Assembly (NCBI GenBank): GCA_007116135.1
Contig: SKIZ01000106.1
Location: 1-37,789, forward strand
Reading direction: 5' to 3'
Source: Burkholderiaceae bacterium
Lineage (GTDB): Bacteria > Pseudomonadota > Gammaproteobacteria > Burkholderiales > Burkholderiaceae_B
Length of the DNA stretch: 37,789 bases
Made by a program: the position numbers and the translations under genes. Shown piece by piece: positions 8,729-17,810 of the stretch; within the stretch, counting starts at the first letter, position 1, and each line of letters begins with the position of its first letter. The notes below the pieces were generated by a model. It was not told where the DNA came from and searched no databases. It was given only the letters and a program-made list of their open reading frames with translations.

Positions 8729-10945
8729 ATGAGCCAAATGATCACCATCGACCGCCTACGCGTGGCACCCGAATTAAAGGACTTCATCGACAATGAAGCG
8801 CTGCCGGGAACTGGGCTTGATGCGCAGGCGTTTTGGGCAGGCTTTAGTCAGCTCGTTGTGGATTTGTCGCCGCAAAACGAAGCGCTTCTGAAAAAGCGCG
8901 ATGAACTTCAAGTCGCGTTAGATCAGTGGCATCAAAAAAACCCGGGGCCGATTGCCGACATGGCAGCCTATCAATCGTTTCTGTCCTCGATTGGTTACTT
9001 GGTTGAGCCGCCCAAAGACTGCCAGGCAACCACCACCCATGTCGACGATGAGCTCGCCTTGCAGGCTGGCCCGCAACTGGTGGTGCCGATTCTCAATGCA
9101 CGCTACGCGCTTAACGCGGCCAATGCGCGCTGGGGCTCTCTGTATGACGCCCTCTACGGGACTGACGCCATCGCCACCGATGATGGGGCTAAACGCACCA
9201 GCCAATACAACCCCGTGCGTGGTGCCCGCGTGATTGCCTTTGCCCGCGAGTTTTTAGATGATGCCGCACCCTTGGCCAAAGGGTCTCATGCCCAAGCCCA
9301 GCTCTATCACATCGTCGATGGTGTGCTGCATGTCACGCTCGTTGACGGCCAGAGCGTCCAATTAGCCAACCCCCAGCAGTTTGTCGGCTGGCAAGGTGAT
9401 CGCGCAGCACCCACAAGCGTCTTGCTGGTTCACAACGGCTTACACATCGATATCATCATTGACCGTGCGACCGAAATTGGTCGCACCGATGACGCTGGCA
9501 TCAGTGACATCGTCATCGAGTCAGCACTGTCAACCATCCTGGACTTGGAAGATTCGGTGGCCGCGGTTGACGCCGCTGACAAAGTGGCGGGCTATCGCAA
9601 TTGGCTCGGTATCTTGAAAGGCACGCTCACCGAAACCTTCGACAAAGGTGGCAAGCAACTGACTCGCCGGTTAAATCCGGATCGCCAATACAACGGTGCC
9701 CATGGTCAACCCATCACATTGCATGGCCGCTCGCTCATGTTTTTGCGCAATGTCGGGCACCTGATGACTAACCCGGCCATCCAGTACGACGCCGGCGGTG
9801 GGCAATTCAAGGAGATCCCTGAAGGCATCTTAGATGCAGTCGTCACAACGCTGATTGCCATGCACGACCTCAAAGGTGGCGGCAAGGATCCTAGCGGCAA
9901 TGTCATCCGCAACAGTCGCCGTGGCAGTGTCTACATCGTCAAGCCGAAGATGCATGGCCCCGAGGAAGTCGCGTTTGCGGCCACACTCTTTAGCCGAGTC
10001 GAGCAACTGTTGGGGCTGGCCGCCGATACGGTCAAGCTTGGCATCATGGACGAGGAGCGACGCACCAGCGTGAACTTGAAAGCCTGCATCGCAGCAGCCT
10101 GCAGTCGCGTGGCGTTTATCAACACAGGCTTTCTGGATCGCACTGGCGACGAGATGCACACGGCCATGCACGCAGGTCCAATGATTCGCAAAGGCGACAT
10201 GAAGGCAAGTGCCTGGATTGGCGCTTACGAGCGCAACAACGTTTTGGTTGGTCTGAGTTGCGGGCTGCGCGGCAAGGCGCAAATTGGCAAAGGCATGTGG
10301 GCGATGCCTGACTTGATGGCCGAGATGCTCAAACAAAAAATCGCGCATCCCAAAGCCGGCGCCAACACCGCTTGGGTGCCAAGCCCCACGGCAGCCACCT
10401 TGCACGCCCTGCACTATCACCAAGTCAATGTGGCGCAAATTCAGCAATCACTCGAGCAAACCAATGCCGATGCCTTGCGTGACGAACTACTAACGGGGCT
10501 GCTAACCGTTCCAGTGGCCACTGACACCGGCTGGAGCGAACAAGACAAGCAGCTTGAGCTCGAGAACAACATTCAAGGCATCCTAGGCTATGTGGTTCGC
10601 TGGATTGATCAAGGCGTGGGTTGCTCCAAGGTGCCCGACATTCATGACGTTGGCCTGATGGAAGACCGCGCGACATTGCGTATCTCAAGTCAGCACGTGG
10701 CCAATTGGCTGCTGCACGGCGTGGTCTCTGAAGCGCAGGTGCGTGCGACCTTTGAGCGGATGGCTGCCGTGGTCGATCAGCAAAACGCTGGCGACCCGTT
10801 GTATCAACCGATGGCGGGCCACTTTGATACCTCAATGGCATATCAGGCCGCATGCGATCTGGTCTTCAAGGGCCTGGCGCAACCAAGCGGTTACACCGAG
10901 CCTCTACTACACGCCTGGCGTCTGAAAGTTAAAGCAGCAAGCTAA
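8729..10945 (+). CDS. glcB: Malate synthase G
   Basis: It condenses glyoxylate with acetyl-CoA to malate, the second step of the glyoxylate shunt and of glycolate use. The product is about 738 residues, the size of the monomeric G isoform (the A isoform is about 530). It contains [20 protein letters not shown], an NRxR-type NPDRQYNG segment, [35 protein letters not shown] and [26 protein letters not shown], all characteristic of GlcB. Two starts are close: ATG 8720 lies one base from AAAGGA, too near, while ATG 8729 is 10 bases away and is preferred. No isocitrate lyase or glycolate oxidase gene is present here; the gene stands alone between its own control region and a terminator. Confidence 0.96.
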   Translation: MSQMITIDRLRVAPELKDFIDNEALPGTGLDAQAFWAGFSQLVVDLSPQNEALLKKRDELQVALDQWHQKNPGPIADMAAYQSFLSSIGYLVEPPKDCQATTTHVDDELALQAGPQLVVPILNARYALNAANARWGSLYDALYGTDAIATDDGAKRTSQYNPVRGARVIAFAREFLDDAAPLAKGSHAQAQLYHIVDGVLHVTLVDGQSVQLANPQQFVGWQGDRAAPTSVLLVHNGLHIDIIIDRATEIGRTDDAGISDIVIESALSTILDLEDSVAAVDAADKVAGYRNWLGILKGTLTETFDKGGKQLTRRLNPDRQYNGAHGQPITLHGRSLMFLRNVGHLMTNPAIQYDAGGGQFKEIPEGILDAVVTTLIAMHDLKGGGKDPSGNVIRNSRRGSVYIVKPKMHGPEEVAFAATLFSRVEQLLGLAADTVKLGIMDEERRTSVNLKACIAAACSRVAFINTGFLDRTGDEMHTAMHAGPMIRKGDMKASAWIGAYERNNVLVGLSCGLRGKAQIGKGMWAMPDLMAEMLKQKIAHPKAGANTAWVPSPTAATLHALHYHQVNVAQIQQSLEQTNADALRDELLTGLLTVPVATDTGWSEQDKQLELENNIQGILGYVVRWIDQGVGCSKVPDIHDVGLMEDRATLRISSQHVANWLLHGVVSEAQVRATFERMAAVVDQQNAGDPLYQPMAGHFDTSMAYQAACDLVFKGLAQPSGYTEPLLHAWRLKVKAAS

Positions 10946-10983
10946 TCCGATTCGCTGCTGCCGTTTAGGCGCCCTGTCGCCCG

Positions 10984-11012
10984 AGCCCATGGCCACTGGC
11001 CTGGGCTTTTTT
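10984..11012 (+). terminator. Rho-independent terminator of glcB
   Basis: The stem AGCCCATGGCC / GGCCTGGGCT, with one bulged T and an ACT loop, runs straight into a T6 tract. It starts 38 bases after the glcB stop. Confidence 0.9.
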
Positions 11013-11151
11013 ATTTGGAGCCGAAATTTAAAATTACTTTTAGATATATATGTAGGACTTATTTGTAGTTCCAAGTTTTATAGAAACGGTACAAACTTGC
11101 CTCTCGGGTCAAATTCCCATTTCTAACTCTTGCGACTAGGTCAAACGCATC

Positions 11152-12090
11152 ATGAAAAAACTACTCGGCGCTATCGCATTTGCCAGCCTGACATCGGCGG
11201 CAATCGCAGCACAACCACTTGTAACTCCGGACGAGTTGGCAACACTGGCCAGCGCTGATCAGGCCCGTGTCATCGACATTCGCGCTGCGCAAGACTACGC
11301 CCAAGGCCACATCGCTGGCGCAGTCAGCGCACCCTACGGTCGCTGGCGTGGCCCGGCCAATAACCCAGGCGAGTTACCCGACTTGAACAAGTTGACCGAG
11401 TTGGTCCAAAGCCTTGGGTTAACCGAGCAGACCCACGCGATCGTTGTCTCCAGTGGCGCGAACGACACCGATTTTGGGGCCGCCGCCCGGGTCTACTGGA
11501 CATTGCGCGTGCTAGGTCTGGAAAATCTGTCGATCCTAAATGGTGGCGTCAAAGCATGGCAGGCTGCAGGCAAATCGCTAAGCACGACACCCACGACAGT
11601 GGCCAAAAGCGACTTTGAACCCGGCATCAATGACGCCTTGTTGGTCACCCAAGAACAACTGGTCCAGGCAACCCAAGCTCAACAATCCGTTTTGGTTGAC
11701 GCGCGCCCCAATGACTTTTTCACAGGTCGCACGCGCCACGTGGCTGCAAGAACCCCGGGGACTTTGCAAGGCGCTGTCAACGTGGAACACTCCATCTGGT
11801 TTAAGCCGGGCACAAGCGAAGTCATCAATGCCAACGAGGCTAAAACCATTGCCGCGCGCTACAACCTGGCTAATCAAAACCAGGAGATCGTATCGTTTTG
11901 CAATACCGGTCACTGGGCAGCCACGAACTGGTTCGTACTGTCGGAGCTCGTCGGTGATAAGAACGTCAAACTCTACGCCGGCTCAATGGTAGACTGGACT
12001 CAGGCTTCTTCGGCGTTGCCGATGGACAATGTGCCAGGCCGCTTTCGGCAGATCATGATCGACACCAAGATCTGGTTCGACAGCCTGTAA
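11152..12090 (+). CDS. Exported two-domain sulfurtransferase (rhodanese)
   Basis: It is a thiosulfate or 3-mercaptopyruvate sulfurtransferase that moves sulfane sulfur through a cysteine persulfide. The 312-residue protein has a signal peptide (MKKLLGAIAFASLTSAAIA, cleavage near residue 19-20), so it works in the periplasm. Two rhodanese domains follow: the N-terminal one (about 25-140, VIDIRAAQDYAQGHIAGAV) lacks a catalytic Cys, and the C-terminal one (about 160-290) has the active-site cysteine C250 in SFCNTGHW, with VDARP opening the domain. The loop CNTGHW differs from the classical CRKGVT and CGSGVT loops, so the donor is not certain. It is followed by a sulfur transporter gene, suggesting periplasmic processing linked to uptake. 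The 10946-11151 gap is AT-rich upstream and should hold the promoter. Confidence 0.88.
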   Translation: MKKLLGAIAFASLTSAAIAAQPLVTPDELATLASADQARVIDIRAAQDYAQGHIAGAVSAPYGRWRGPANNPGELPDLNKLTELVQSLGLTEQTHAIVVSSGANDTDFGAAARVYWTLRVLGLENLSILNGGVKAWQAAGKSLSTTPTTVAKSDFEPGINDALLVTQEQLVQATQAQQSVLVDARPNDFFTGRTRHVAARTPGTLQGAVNVEHSIWFKPGTSEVINANEAKTIAARYNLANQNQEIVSFCNTGHWAATNWFVLSELVGDKNVKLYAGSMVDWTQASSALPMDNVPGRFRQIMIDTKIWFDSL

Positions 12091-12135
12091 TTGCGCTGCG
12101 ATCGCGTGACAAACCATCGATAAGCCTTTGTTTTT

Positions 12136-12174
12136 GGCCGATTCAGTGTGTATCTAATACTCGCTGAATCGGCC
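12136..12174 (+). terminator. Intercistronic hairpin between sulfurtransferase and transporter genes
   Basis: The arms GGCCGATTCAGTG (12136-12148) and CGCTGAATCGGCC (12162-12174) pair over 13 positions with one G-U and a 13-base loop, followed by CGAATTTTA. The T run is short and offset, so partial termination or an mRNA processing/stability element is as likely as full termination. Confidence 0.55.
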
Positions 12175-12202
12175 CGAATTTTATCTATAGCCGTCAAGAA
12201 CC

Positions 12203-13276
12203 ATGAAGCGCTTTCCTTTGGCAATGGTCATCGTTGCCTTCTTTATCCTGTTGCTTTGGGCCGTCTCGGTTCGTCAAGCGTTACTTTTTGTCATTGGGAT
12301 CGGCATGGGTGCCGCCTTAGCCGGTGCCCGGTTTGGTTTCACAACGGGCTGGCGTCAACTCATCGAGCACCGGGACCCGCGCGGGGTTACTGGACAAATC
12401 TTGCTCTTGGCGTTGGCTGCGGCCCTGGCCATGCCGCTGCTGGCCAATTACACCGAGCTGACCGCCGCCCTTGGTCCACCCTCCGTTAGTCTGATTCTAG
12501 GTGCCTTTGTATTTGGTCTGACCATGCAAATTGCCGATGGCTGCGGTTCAGGCACGCTTTACAAGGCCGGCTTGGGTGTGCCATTGAACATGGGAATCTT
12601 GCCACTGTTTGCCGTTGGCAGTTTCTTGGGCTCGGCCCACATCGGTGACTGGCTCTCGCTTGGCCAAACGCAACCGGTTGGATTGGTTCATACCTTGGGA
12701 CTTGAGCGGGCCCTCGCTGTGACCTTGGCGGGTTTACTTGTCACCCTGGTCGCAGTTCGGCTCTGGGTCGGCAAAGGCAAAGCCTGGTATGACTCACGCT
12801 GGATCTGGGGTGCGTTAGCGCTTGCACTGTTGGCCACTTTGAATCTAATTGTCGCAGGTCAGCCCTGGGGCGTGGTTTATGGGTTTGGTCTGTGGGCCGC
12901 AAAAGTCGCACAGTCACTACATTGGTTTGATCCGAGCACCAATTTTTTCTGGAGCCAGCCAGGCAACGCCCAAATTCTCGCGCAAACCGTGCTGCTTGAT
13001 GTCACCTCAATTACCAACATTGGCATCTTGGCCGGTGCGCTTTGGGTCTCAGCCAAAACGGCTGGCGAGTCGATGGCGCTTACACCTCGCCAGTGGGTCA
13101 TTGGGCTAATCGCTGGGTTCTTGATGGGCTACAGTTCACGCCTGGCCTTCGGATGCAACATTGGTGCCATGGTCAGTGGTGTCTCCACGGGTAGCCTGCA
13201 TGGCTGGATCTGGATTCCCCTGGCCTTTCTCGGTACGATGGCAGGCGTCAGAGTGCGTCGTCACTACGGCTTTTAA
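12203..13276 (+). CDS. YeeE/YedE-family (TsuA-like) sulfur-compound transporter
   Basis: Members of this inner-membrane family import thiosulfate or related sulfur compounds, passing the anion along conserved cysteines. The 357-residue protein is almost entirely hydrophobic with roughly 9-10 membrane segments. It carries two family signatures in repeat positions: ADGCGSGTLY (C114) and AFGCNIGAMVSG (C318). It is a full-length single-chain form rather than the split two-gene form. It follows the periplasmic rhodanese by 112 bases with a hairpin between, and is followed after 14 bases by a 55-residue membrane-anchored protein. Thiosulfate is the best guess for the substrate; other sulfane or selenium compounds cannot be excluded. 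Confidence 0.87.
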   Translation: MKRFPLAMVIVAFFILLLWAVSVRQALLFVIGIGMGAALAGARFGFTTGWRQLIEHRDPRGVTGQILLLALAAALAMPLLANYTELTAALGPPSVSLILGAFVFGLTMQIADGCGSGTLYKAGLGVPLNMGILPLFAVGSFLGSAHIGDWLSLGQTQPVGLVHTLGLERALAVTLAGLLVTLVAVRLWVGKGKAWYDSRWIWGALALALLATLNLIVAGQPWGVVYGFGLWAAKVAQSLHWFDPSTNFFWSQPGNAQILAQTVLLDVTSITNIGILAGALWVSAKTAGESMALTPRQWVIGLIAGFLMGYSSRLAFGCNIGAMVSGVSTGSLHGWIWIPLAFLGTMAGVRVRRHYGF

Positions 13277-13290
13277 CGGCAGCAACCGTC

Positions 13291-13458
13291 ATGAAAACAC
13301 CACGTTTTACCAAATGGATTTTCTGGCTCGTCCTGGTGCTTTTTCTGAGCTGGGACTGGGTGGCTTCGCCTGCGATTGACATGCGACTTGAACCACCGGC
13401 AATTGCGTTAGGGTCAGGTAAAGCGCCTGTCGGTGGTCATTGCGCGATTGCCAACTAG
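13291..13458 (+). CDS. Small membrane-anchored protein of unknown function (55 aa)
   Basis: An ATG at 13291 opens 55 codons: a short basic N-terminus (MKTPRFTKW), one hydrophobic segment (about residues 9-20) that could be a membrane anchor or uncleaved signal, then about 30 polar residues ending GSGKAPVGGHCAIAN. A single cysteine (C51) lies near the C-terminus in a Gly-Gly-His-Cys setting. I do not recognise the family. It begins 14 bases after the transporter stop in the same direction, so it is probably co-transcribed and may serve the same sulfur pathway, for example as a periplasmic cysteine carrier; that is speculation. Its stop lies 3 bases from the convergent sbtB stop. Confidence 0.6.
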   Translation: MKTPRFTKWIFWLVLVLFLSWDWVASPAIDMRLEPPAIALGSGKAPVGGHCAIAN

Positions 13459-13461
13459 ACG

Positions 13462-13782
13462 CTAGGGTCGGCTGCGCTGCTGGAACTTATCTGGTCGCAG
13501 CACCTGCACTTCAGAGAAGTAAATGGTCAAGCCATAAAAAGCACCGTACTCGGCCAGTAGATGCTCGGCGATCGCATCGGCCACACCAAGCGCACAAATG
13601 ACTTCCATGCGAATCGAGCGGTCTGCCTCCCAGGTGCCCTCACGCACGCCGCTTGGGCCGCCACCACGAACATCGGTCACTGTGTAGCCGGCGGCTCCTA
13701 GTCGTTGCACATCCTCGATGAGCAGACGCTCCAAATTCGCTTCGGCAATAATGACCAGCAACGACCGTGAATGCTTTTGCAT
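13462..13782 (-). CDS. sbtB: SbtB-like PII-family signalling protein
   Basis: PII-like proteins of the SbtB type bind adenine nucleotides and control the partner transporter SbtA. The 106-residue protein has the ferredoxin-like PII fold pattern: a first strand LLVIIAEANLERLLIEDVQRLGAAGYTVTDV, a glycine-rich T-loop region GGGPSGVREGTWEADRSIRMEVICAL, and a second repeat ending GLTIYFSEVQVLRPDKF. It lacks the Tyr-uridylylation site and Walker-like segments of canonical GlnB/GlnK and lacks the C-terminal Cys pair loop of some cyanobacterial SbtB. Its start is 3 bases after the sbtA stop on the same strand, which fixes the assignment. A G-run (GGGGGGT) before the ATG can act as ribosome-binding site. 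Confidence 0.85.
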   Translation of the reverse strand: MQKHSRSLLVIIAEANLERLLIEDVQRLGAAGYTVTDVRGGGPSGVREGTWEADRSIRMEVICALGVADAIAEHLLAEYGAFYGLTIYFSEVQVLRPDKFQQRSRP

Positions 13783-13785
13783 CGC

Positions 13786-14733
13786 TTACCCCCCAGTTAA
13801 CCACTGAGCCATTTTGATGTAGATCGGGATCCCGAGCACCACATTAAACGGGAACACGATACCAAGCGCAATCGTGATTGATAACCCGGCGTTGGCAGCC
13901 GGCACCGCAATTCGCATCGCCGTGGGTGCCGCAATGTAGCTTGCGCTGGCAACTAACGTGGCCATGATCGCCACCCCACCGGTAGATAACCCTAGCAAAA
14001 GGCCAAGCGCAGCACCGAGGACCGACAACCCCAGCGGGAAAACCACCCCCACGACAACCACCTGCCAGCCGTAGCGGCGCACCTGAGCCAAACGCCCGCC
14101 TGCAACCAGACCGAGCTCCAACAAAAACAACGCCAAAACACCCTTAAAGGGATCAATAAAGACAGCCTTAATGGGTTCGGTGCCTACCGGTCCAGCGACA
14201 GCACCAATAATCAATCCGCCAAGCAGTAACAGCACGCTTTTGCCAAAGACCACGTCATGCAGCAACTTGCCCCACTGACCGCTGCGCGCACCCGATTGCT
14301 GGTCAAACATTCGGGCCAGCAAGACCCCAGCGATGAGCCCCGGTGCCTCGAGCACAGCGACCCACAGCGGTGCATGGGCCTCGTAGGCGATCTCGTGCCG
14401 AACCAAGGCTGCCGTCACCACCGCAAAAGTCACCACGCTGACCGACCCAAAATGCGCACCTATGGATGCGCTGTCGGGGCCGTTAAATCGCAATGCCCGC
14501 AAAACCGGATAAAGCAACAACGGCACCACAAAACCGATGGCAGCCACCCCAATGACTTGGGGCAACACTGCCCCCATGGGTTGCTGGGCCAGTTCAATAC
14601 CACCTTTTAAGCCAATGGCCAGCAGCAGGTAAATTGAAAGGGTTTCATACAACGCCTCGGGCAAGCGTAAATCCGAGCCCACGAGCCTGGCAAAAACACC
14701 TAGCAGGAAGAAAAAGATAACGACGTCAAACAT
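13786..14733 (-). CDS. sbtA: SbtA-family sodium-dependent bicarbonate-type transporter
   Basis: SbtA imports bicarbonate with sodium across the inner membrane. The protein is about 315 residues with about ten hydrophobic segments in two inverted halves. It contains the family stretches LSIYLLLAIGLKGGIELA, GAHFGSVSVVTFAV and, in the second half, FLLELGLVAGGRLAQVRRYGW and ATLVASASYIAAPTAMRIAVPAANAG. Neither candidate start (TTG 14754 or ATG 14733) has a good ribosome-binding site; ATG is chosen. Co-transcription with sbtB just downstream matches the SbtA-SbtB regulatory pair. No carbon-fixation or carboxysome gene is visible, so the bicarbonate probably feeds anaplerotic carboxylation or pH balance, or the substrate differs. 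Confidence 0.86.
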   Translation of the reverse strand: MFDVVIFFFLLGVFARLVGSDLRLPEALYETLSIYLLLAIGLKGGIELAQQPMGAVLPQVIGVAAIGFVVPLLLYPVLRALRFNGPDSASIGAHFGSVSVVTFAVVTAALVRHEIAYEAHAPLWVAVLEAPGLIAGVLLARMFDQQSGARSGQWGKLLHDVVFGKSVLLLLGGLIIGAVAGPVGTEPIKAVFIDPFKGVLALFLLELGLVAGGRLAQVRRYGWQVVVVGVVFPLGLSVLGAALGLLLGLSTGGVAIMATLVASASYIAAPTAMRIAVPAANAGLSITIALGIVFPFNVVLGIPIYIKMAQWLTGG

Positions 14734-14793
14734 GGATGCGGTAGCTGCAATCAAAACAGCCAGAGGATAACCGTATTTTGTGGGGCACGTGAA

Positions 14794-14821
14794 TTAAAAC
14801 AACCGCTAGCTTTGCTAGCAT
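14794..14821 (+). promoter_or_regulatory. Candidate promoter of the photolyase operon
   Basis: TTAAAA at 14794-14799 and TAGCAT at 14816-14821 are 16 bases apart and each match 4 of 6 sigma70 positions. Transcription would begin about at the ATG at 14828. No Shine-Dalgarno precedes that ATG, so a leaderless mRNA is possible. The gap 14734-14827 is shared with the divergent sbtA promoter. Confidence 0.35.
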
Positions 14822-14827
14822 AGACCC

Positions 14828-16369
14828 ATGACTCACACTGTTGTTTGGTTCAAGCGCGATTTGCGCGTGCATGACCACGCGCCACTGGCCCAAGCGACTC
14901 GCTTAGGGCCAGTCAGTTGCGTCTACTTTATTGAACCGGCAATCTGGCAAGCGCCCGATGCTGCCACCCAACACTACCATTTCATTGTCGAGAGCCTAAA
15001 GTCGCTTGAGCAGTCGCTCAAACAAATCGGGCTGCACCTGCAAGTGCTTGTGGGACCGGCGACCGATTGCCTGACACGTCTATGGCAGCACCAGCCCTTT
15101 GAGCAGCTTTGCTCGCACCAAGAGACCGGCAATGGCCTGACTTATGAGCGCGATCGTCAAGTCAGCCGCTGGTGTCGTGACCATGCAGTGACGTGGCAGC
15201 AATCCCAACAGTTTGGCGTTCATCGCGGCGCGCACGACCGAGATCACTGGAAACAAGCCTGGACGACGCACTGCCAGGCGCACATCATTGCAACACCGGG
15301 CCAAGCTCAGTCAGCAGGCATGGCACTTTGCGATGCGATACCGCCAGCAAGCGAACTAGGTCTAACCGAACCAGACCCACCCAAGCGCCAGCGCGGGGGC
15401 CGAGAGGTCGCGCTCGATACGTTCAATGATTTTTTACAGGTGCGCAGCCGCCAGTACCGTGGCGGCATCTCCTCGCCCCTATCGGCGCCAACAGCGTGCT
15501 CGCGCCTCTCACCCTATCTGAGTTACGGCTGCTTATCGATGCGCGAGGTCTTCCAAGGTACACAAGCGCAGCTGCACTGCATCGCGGCGCAACACTCACG
15601 CCAAGCTCTCGGTCTGCAATCGTTTATCAGCCGCCTATACTGGCACTGTCACTTCATACAAAAGCTAGAAGACGAACCTGAGCTTGAGTCGCGCAACCTG
15701 CACCGCGGCTATGACGGTTTGCGCGAACACCAATGGTGCGATGAGCGCTTTGGTCGGCTAACCGAAGGCAAGACCGGCTGGCCTTTGGTAGATGCCTGTG
15801 TGGCGATGTTAAAGCACACCGGTTGGCTCAATTTCCGGATGCGCGCCATGCTGGTGAGCGTTGCCGCTTATCCTTTGTGGCTACATTGGCAACCGGTGGG
15901 TCACTGGCTAGCCCGGCAGTTTCTGGATTACGAGCCCGGCATTCACTGGAGCCAGATGCAAATGCAATCAGGCACCACCGGCATCAACATCCCCCGGATA
16001 TACAACCCCATCAAGCAAGCACAGGACCATGATCCACAGGGGCAGTTCGTGCGCCGATGGCTTGAGCCGATGCGACGGGTCCCCGATTCGTGGTTACTGC
16101 AACCGTGGCTCATGCCGATTAATTTGCAGCGCCACCATGGTGTGATCGTGAGCCAAGATATTGCTCATCCAATGGTCGATCTGCAACAGGCCACACAACA
16201 GGCCAAAGCGCGCTTGTTCGCGTTGCGTCAGACACCCGAGGTCAAAGCCGCGCGCGCTGGCATCATAAAAAAACACGGTTCACGCAAACGCTTAGAGACA
16301 CCAAAACGCGCATTGCGCGATGCACGTAATCGGCAGGCCGAAAAAAACCAACTCAGTCTGGACTTCTAG
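14828..16369 (+). CDS. Photolyase/cryptochrome-family protein, divergent type
   Basis: This FAD protein of the photolyase superfamily either repairs UV lesions or senses blue light. The 513-residue product has an N-terminal Rossmann antenna domain (about 1-165, [18 protein letters not shown]) and a C-terminal FAD-binding domain (about 195-450) with [45 protein letters not shown] and [19 protein letters not shown]. Where class I photolyases have DGDLAxNNGxWQW around the flavin, this protein has [14 protein letters not shown] (367-380), so the Asn that faces flavin N5 and two Trp are changed. It ends in a long basic tail (about 455-513). It heads the operon and is followed by DUF2256, a common neighbour of this subfamily. 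The exact activity is open. Confidence 0.85.
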   Translation: MTHTVVWFKRDLRVHDHAPLAQATRLGPVSCVYFIEPAIWQAPDAATQHYHFIVESLKSLEQSLKQIGLHLQVLVGPATDCLTRLWQHQPFEQLCSHQETGNGLTYERDRQVSRWCRDHAVTWQQSQQFGVHRGAHDRDHWKQAWTTHCQAHIIATPGQAQSAGMALCDAIPPASELGLTEPDPPKRQRGGREVALDTFNDFLQVRSRQYRGGISSPLSAPTACSRLSPYLSYGCLSMREVFQGTQAQLHCIAAQHSRQALGLQSFISRLYWHCHFIQKLEDEPELESRNLHRGYDGLREHQWCDERFGRLTEGKTGWPLVDACVAMLKHTGWLNFRMRAMLVSVAAYPLWLHWQPVGHWLARQFLDYEPGIHWSQMQMQSGTTGINIPRIYNPIKQAQDHDPQGQFVRRWLEPMRRVPDSWLLQPWLMPINLQRHHGVIVSQDIAHPMVDLQQATQQAKARLFALRQTPEVKAARAGIIKKHGSRKRLETPKRALRDARNRQAEKNQLSLDF

Positions 16370-16371
16370 CC

Positions 16372-16527
16372 ATGCGCGGCGTGAAAAAAGAGCACCTGCC
16401 TGAAAAAACCTGTCTGACCTGCAAGCGGCCATTTGCCTGGCGCAAAAAGTGGGAAAGCGTCTGGCAGGACGTCAAATATTGTTCTGAGCGCTGCCGCAGA
16501 CAGCGCGACAAATCACAAGGCTCATGA
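16372..16527 (+). CDS. DUF2256 zinc-ribbon-like small protein
   Basis: The 51-residue protein, too short for many gene finders, has four cysteines as CLTC (14, 17) and YCSERC (36, 40... C37/C41 by exact count depends on start) around a conserved [18 protein letters not shown] core, which is the DUF2256 signature. The cysteines probably bind zinc. Function is unknown, but the family is repeatedly found beside photolyase/cryptochrome genes. Its ATG is 2 bases after the upstream stop and its TGA overlaps the ATG of the cry-DASH gene, so translation of the three is probably coupled. The spacing and length leave little doubt that it is a real gene. Confidence 0.9.
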   Translation: MRGVKKEHLPEKTCLTCKRPFAWRKKWESVWQDVKYCSERCRRQRDKSQGS

Positions 16528-17810
16528 TGACCGTTCTTTACTGGTTTCGCCAAGACCGACGCTTGGCAGACAATCCCGCCTTGTGCCAGGCCGCGGGCCT
16601 CGGACAACGGCTTTTGCCGGTGACCATGCGCCTTGAGCCCGAGCAAACCGTCTGGGGATTTGAGCGCCACGGCCCTCATCGACTGGGGTTTGAGGCGCAG
16701 GCGCTTAGCGGGTTGGCTCAAGCGCTAGAGAGCCTGGGCAGTGCGCTCTACCAACCCAAAACCCCCGGCGCAGCCGGGCTCATTGAACTGGCTCGCGACG
16801 TGGGTGCGACGCACGTGGTGTGCGAGGCGCTAAGCGCCCCCGAGGAACAAGCCCAAATCCAAGCGCTCAAGGGCGCAGGACTGAGCGTGCTCGCCATTGA
16901 ACAATCGGCGCTCATCGGCCACGACCGCCTGCCCTTTGCGCCACAAGACACGCCAGACGTCTTTAGCGAGTTTCGCCGCCAAATTGAGCGCACACCGATC
17001 AAGCCGCGCACACCATTGGCTGCGCCAGCTACACTGCCCAAGCCACCTGCGACGATTAACGCCGCAAGCCGCTGGTGCGCAAACGTGAGCCCGCGCGCGC
17101 TCGATCAGCGCAGCGCCTTTGCCTGGCAAACCGAGCCGTGGCAAGGCGATGAGCAATCGGCACAAGCGCATCTGGCACGATACTTCGAAGGCCATTGGCC
17201 ACAGCACTACAAGCAAACCCGCAATCGCTTAAGTGGCACCCATGACTCGACCAAGTTCTCGCCTTGGCTTGCTGTGGGCGCCTTGTCGGCTGCGCAAATC
17301 TGGAGCGCCTTGAAGGCGCACGAGGCTAAGTTTGGGGCCAACGACAGCACCTACTGGATTGGTTTTGAGCTTTTGTGGCGCGATCATTTCCGCCTGATCA
17401 TGCAGCGCTATGGCGCGCAGCTGTTTCGCACTCAGGGCATCACGGTGTCTCATTCGCGCAAGCATCAACCAAGCACTCAAGGCTTTGAGCGCTGGCGCTT
17501 GGGCCAGACCGGTCATCGTCTCATCGATGCAGGCATGCGTGAATTGGCTAGCACTGGTTACCTGTCAAACCGCATGCGCCAGATCGTTGCGAGTTACCTG
17601 ATTCATGAAATGCGTGGACACTGGTTAGCCGGTGCAGCCTGGTTTGAGCACTGCCTGATTGACTTTGATGTCCATAGCAACCAGGGCAATTGGGCCTACA
17701 TTGCCGGTGTGGGCACTGACCCACGCGCCGGACGTCAATTCAACCCCGATAAGCAAGCGCGCGAGCATGACCCCGATGAGCGTTACCGCAACCTTTGGAG
17801 CCAGCCATGA
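16524..17810 (+). CDS. DASH-family cryptochrome/photolyase
   Basis: Cry-DASH proteins bind FAD and a folate antenna (MTHF), repair CPDs in single-stranded DNA and may act as photoreceptors. The 428-residue protein opens [18 protein letters not shown] and has the DASH hallmarks [44 protein letters not shown] and [16 protein letters not shown], followed by [22 protein letters not shown] with the Asn-Gln-Gly-Asn-Trp flavin region intact. It is shorter at the C-terminus than many DASH proteins. The ATG overlaps the DUF2256 stop (ATGA) and its own stop overlaps the next ATG in the same way. Its folate antenna links it to the nearby folE. Confidence 0.93.
   Translation: MMTVLYWFRQDRRLADNPALCQAAGLGQRLLPVTMRLEPEQTVWGFERHGPHRLGFEAQALSGLAQALESLGSALYQPKTPGAAGLIELARDVGATHVVCEALSAPEEQAQIQALKGAGLSVLAIEQSALIGHDRLPFAPQDTPDVFSEFRRQIERTPIKPRTPLAAPATLPKPPATINAASRWCANVSPRALDQRSAFAWQTEPWQGDEQSAQAHLARYFEGHWPQHYKQTRNRLSGTHDSTKFSPWLAVGALSAAQIWSALKAHEAKFGANDSTYWIGFELLWRDHFRLIMQRYGAQLFRTQGITVSHSRKHQPSTQGFERWRLGQTGHRLIDAGMRELASTGYLSNRMRQIVASYLIHEMRGHWLAGAAWFEHCLIDFDVHSNQGNWAYIAGVGTDPRAGRQFNPDKQAREHDPDERYRNLWSQP

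Noticed and set aside
9830-10447. Long minus-strand open frame (about 205 codons) inside glcB
   Set aside because: It lies wholly antisense to a full-length malate synthase G and has no recognisable motifs.
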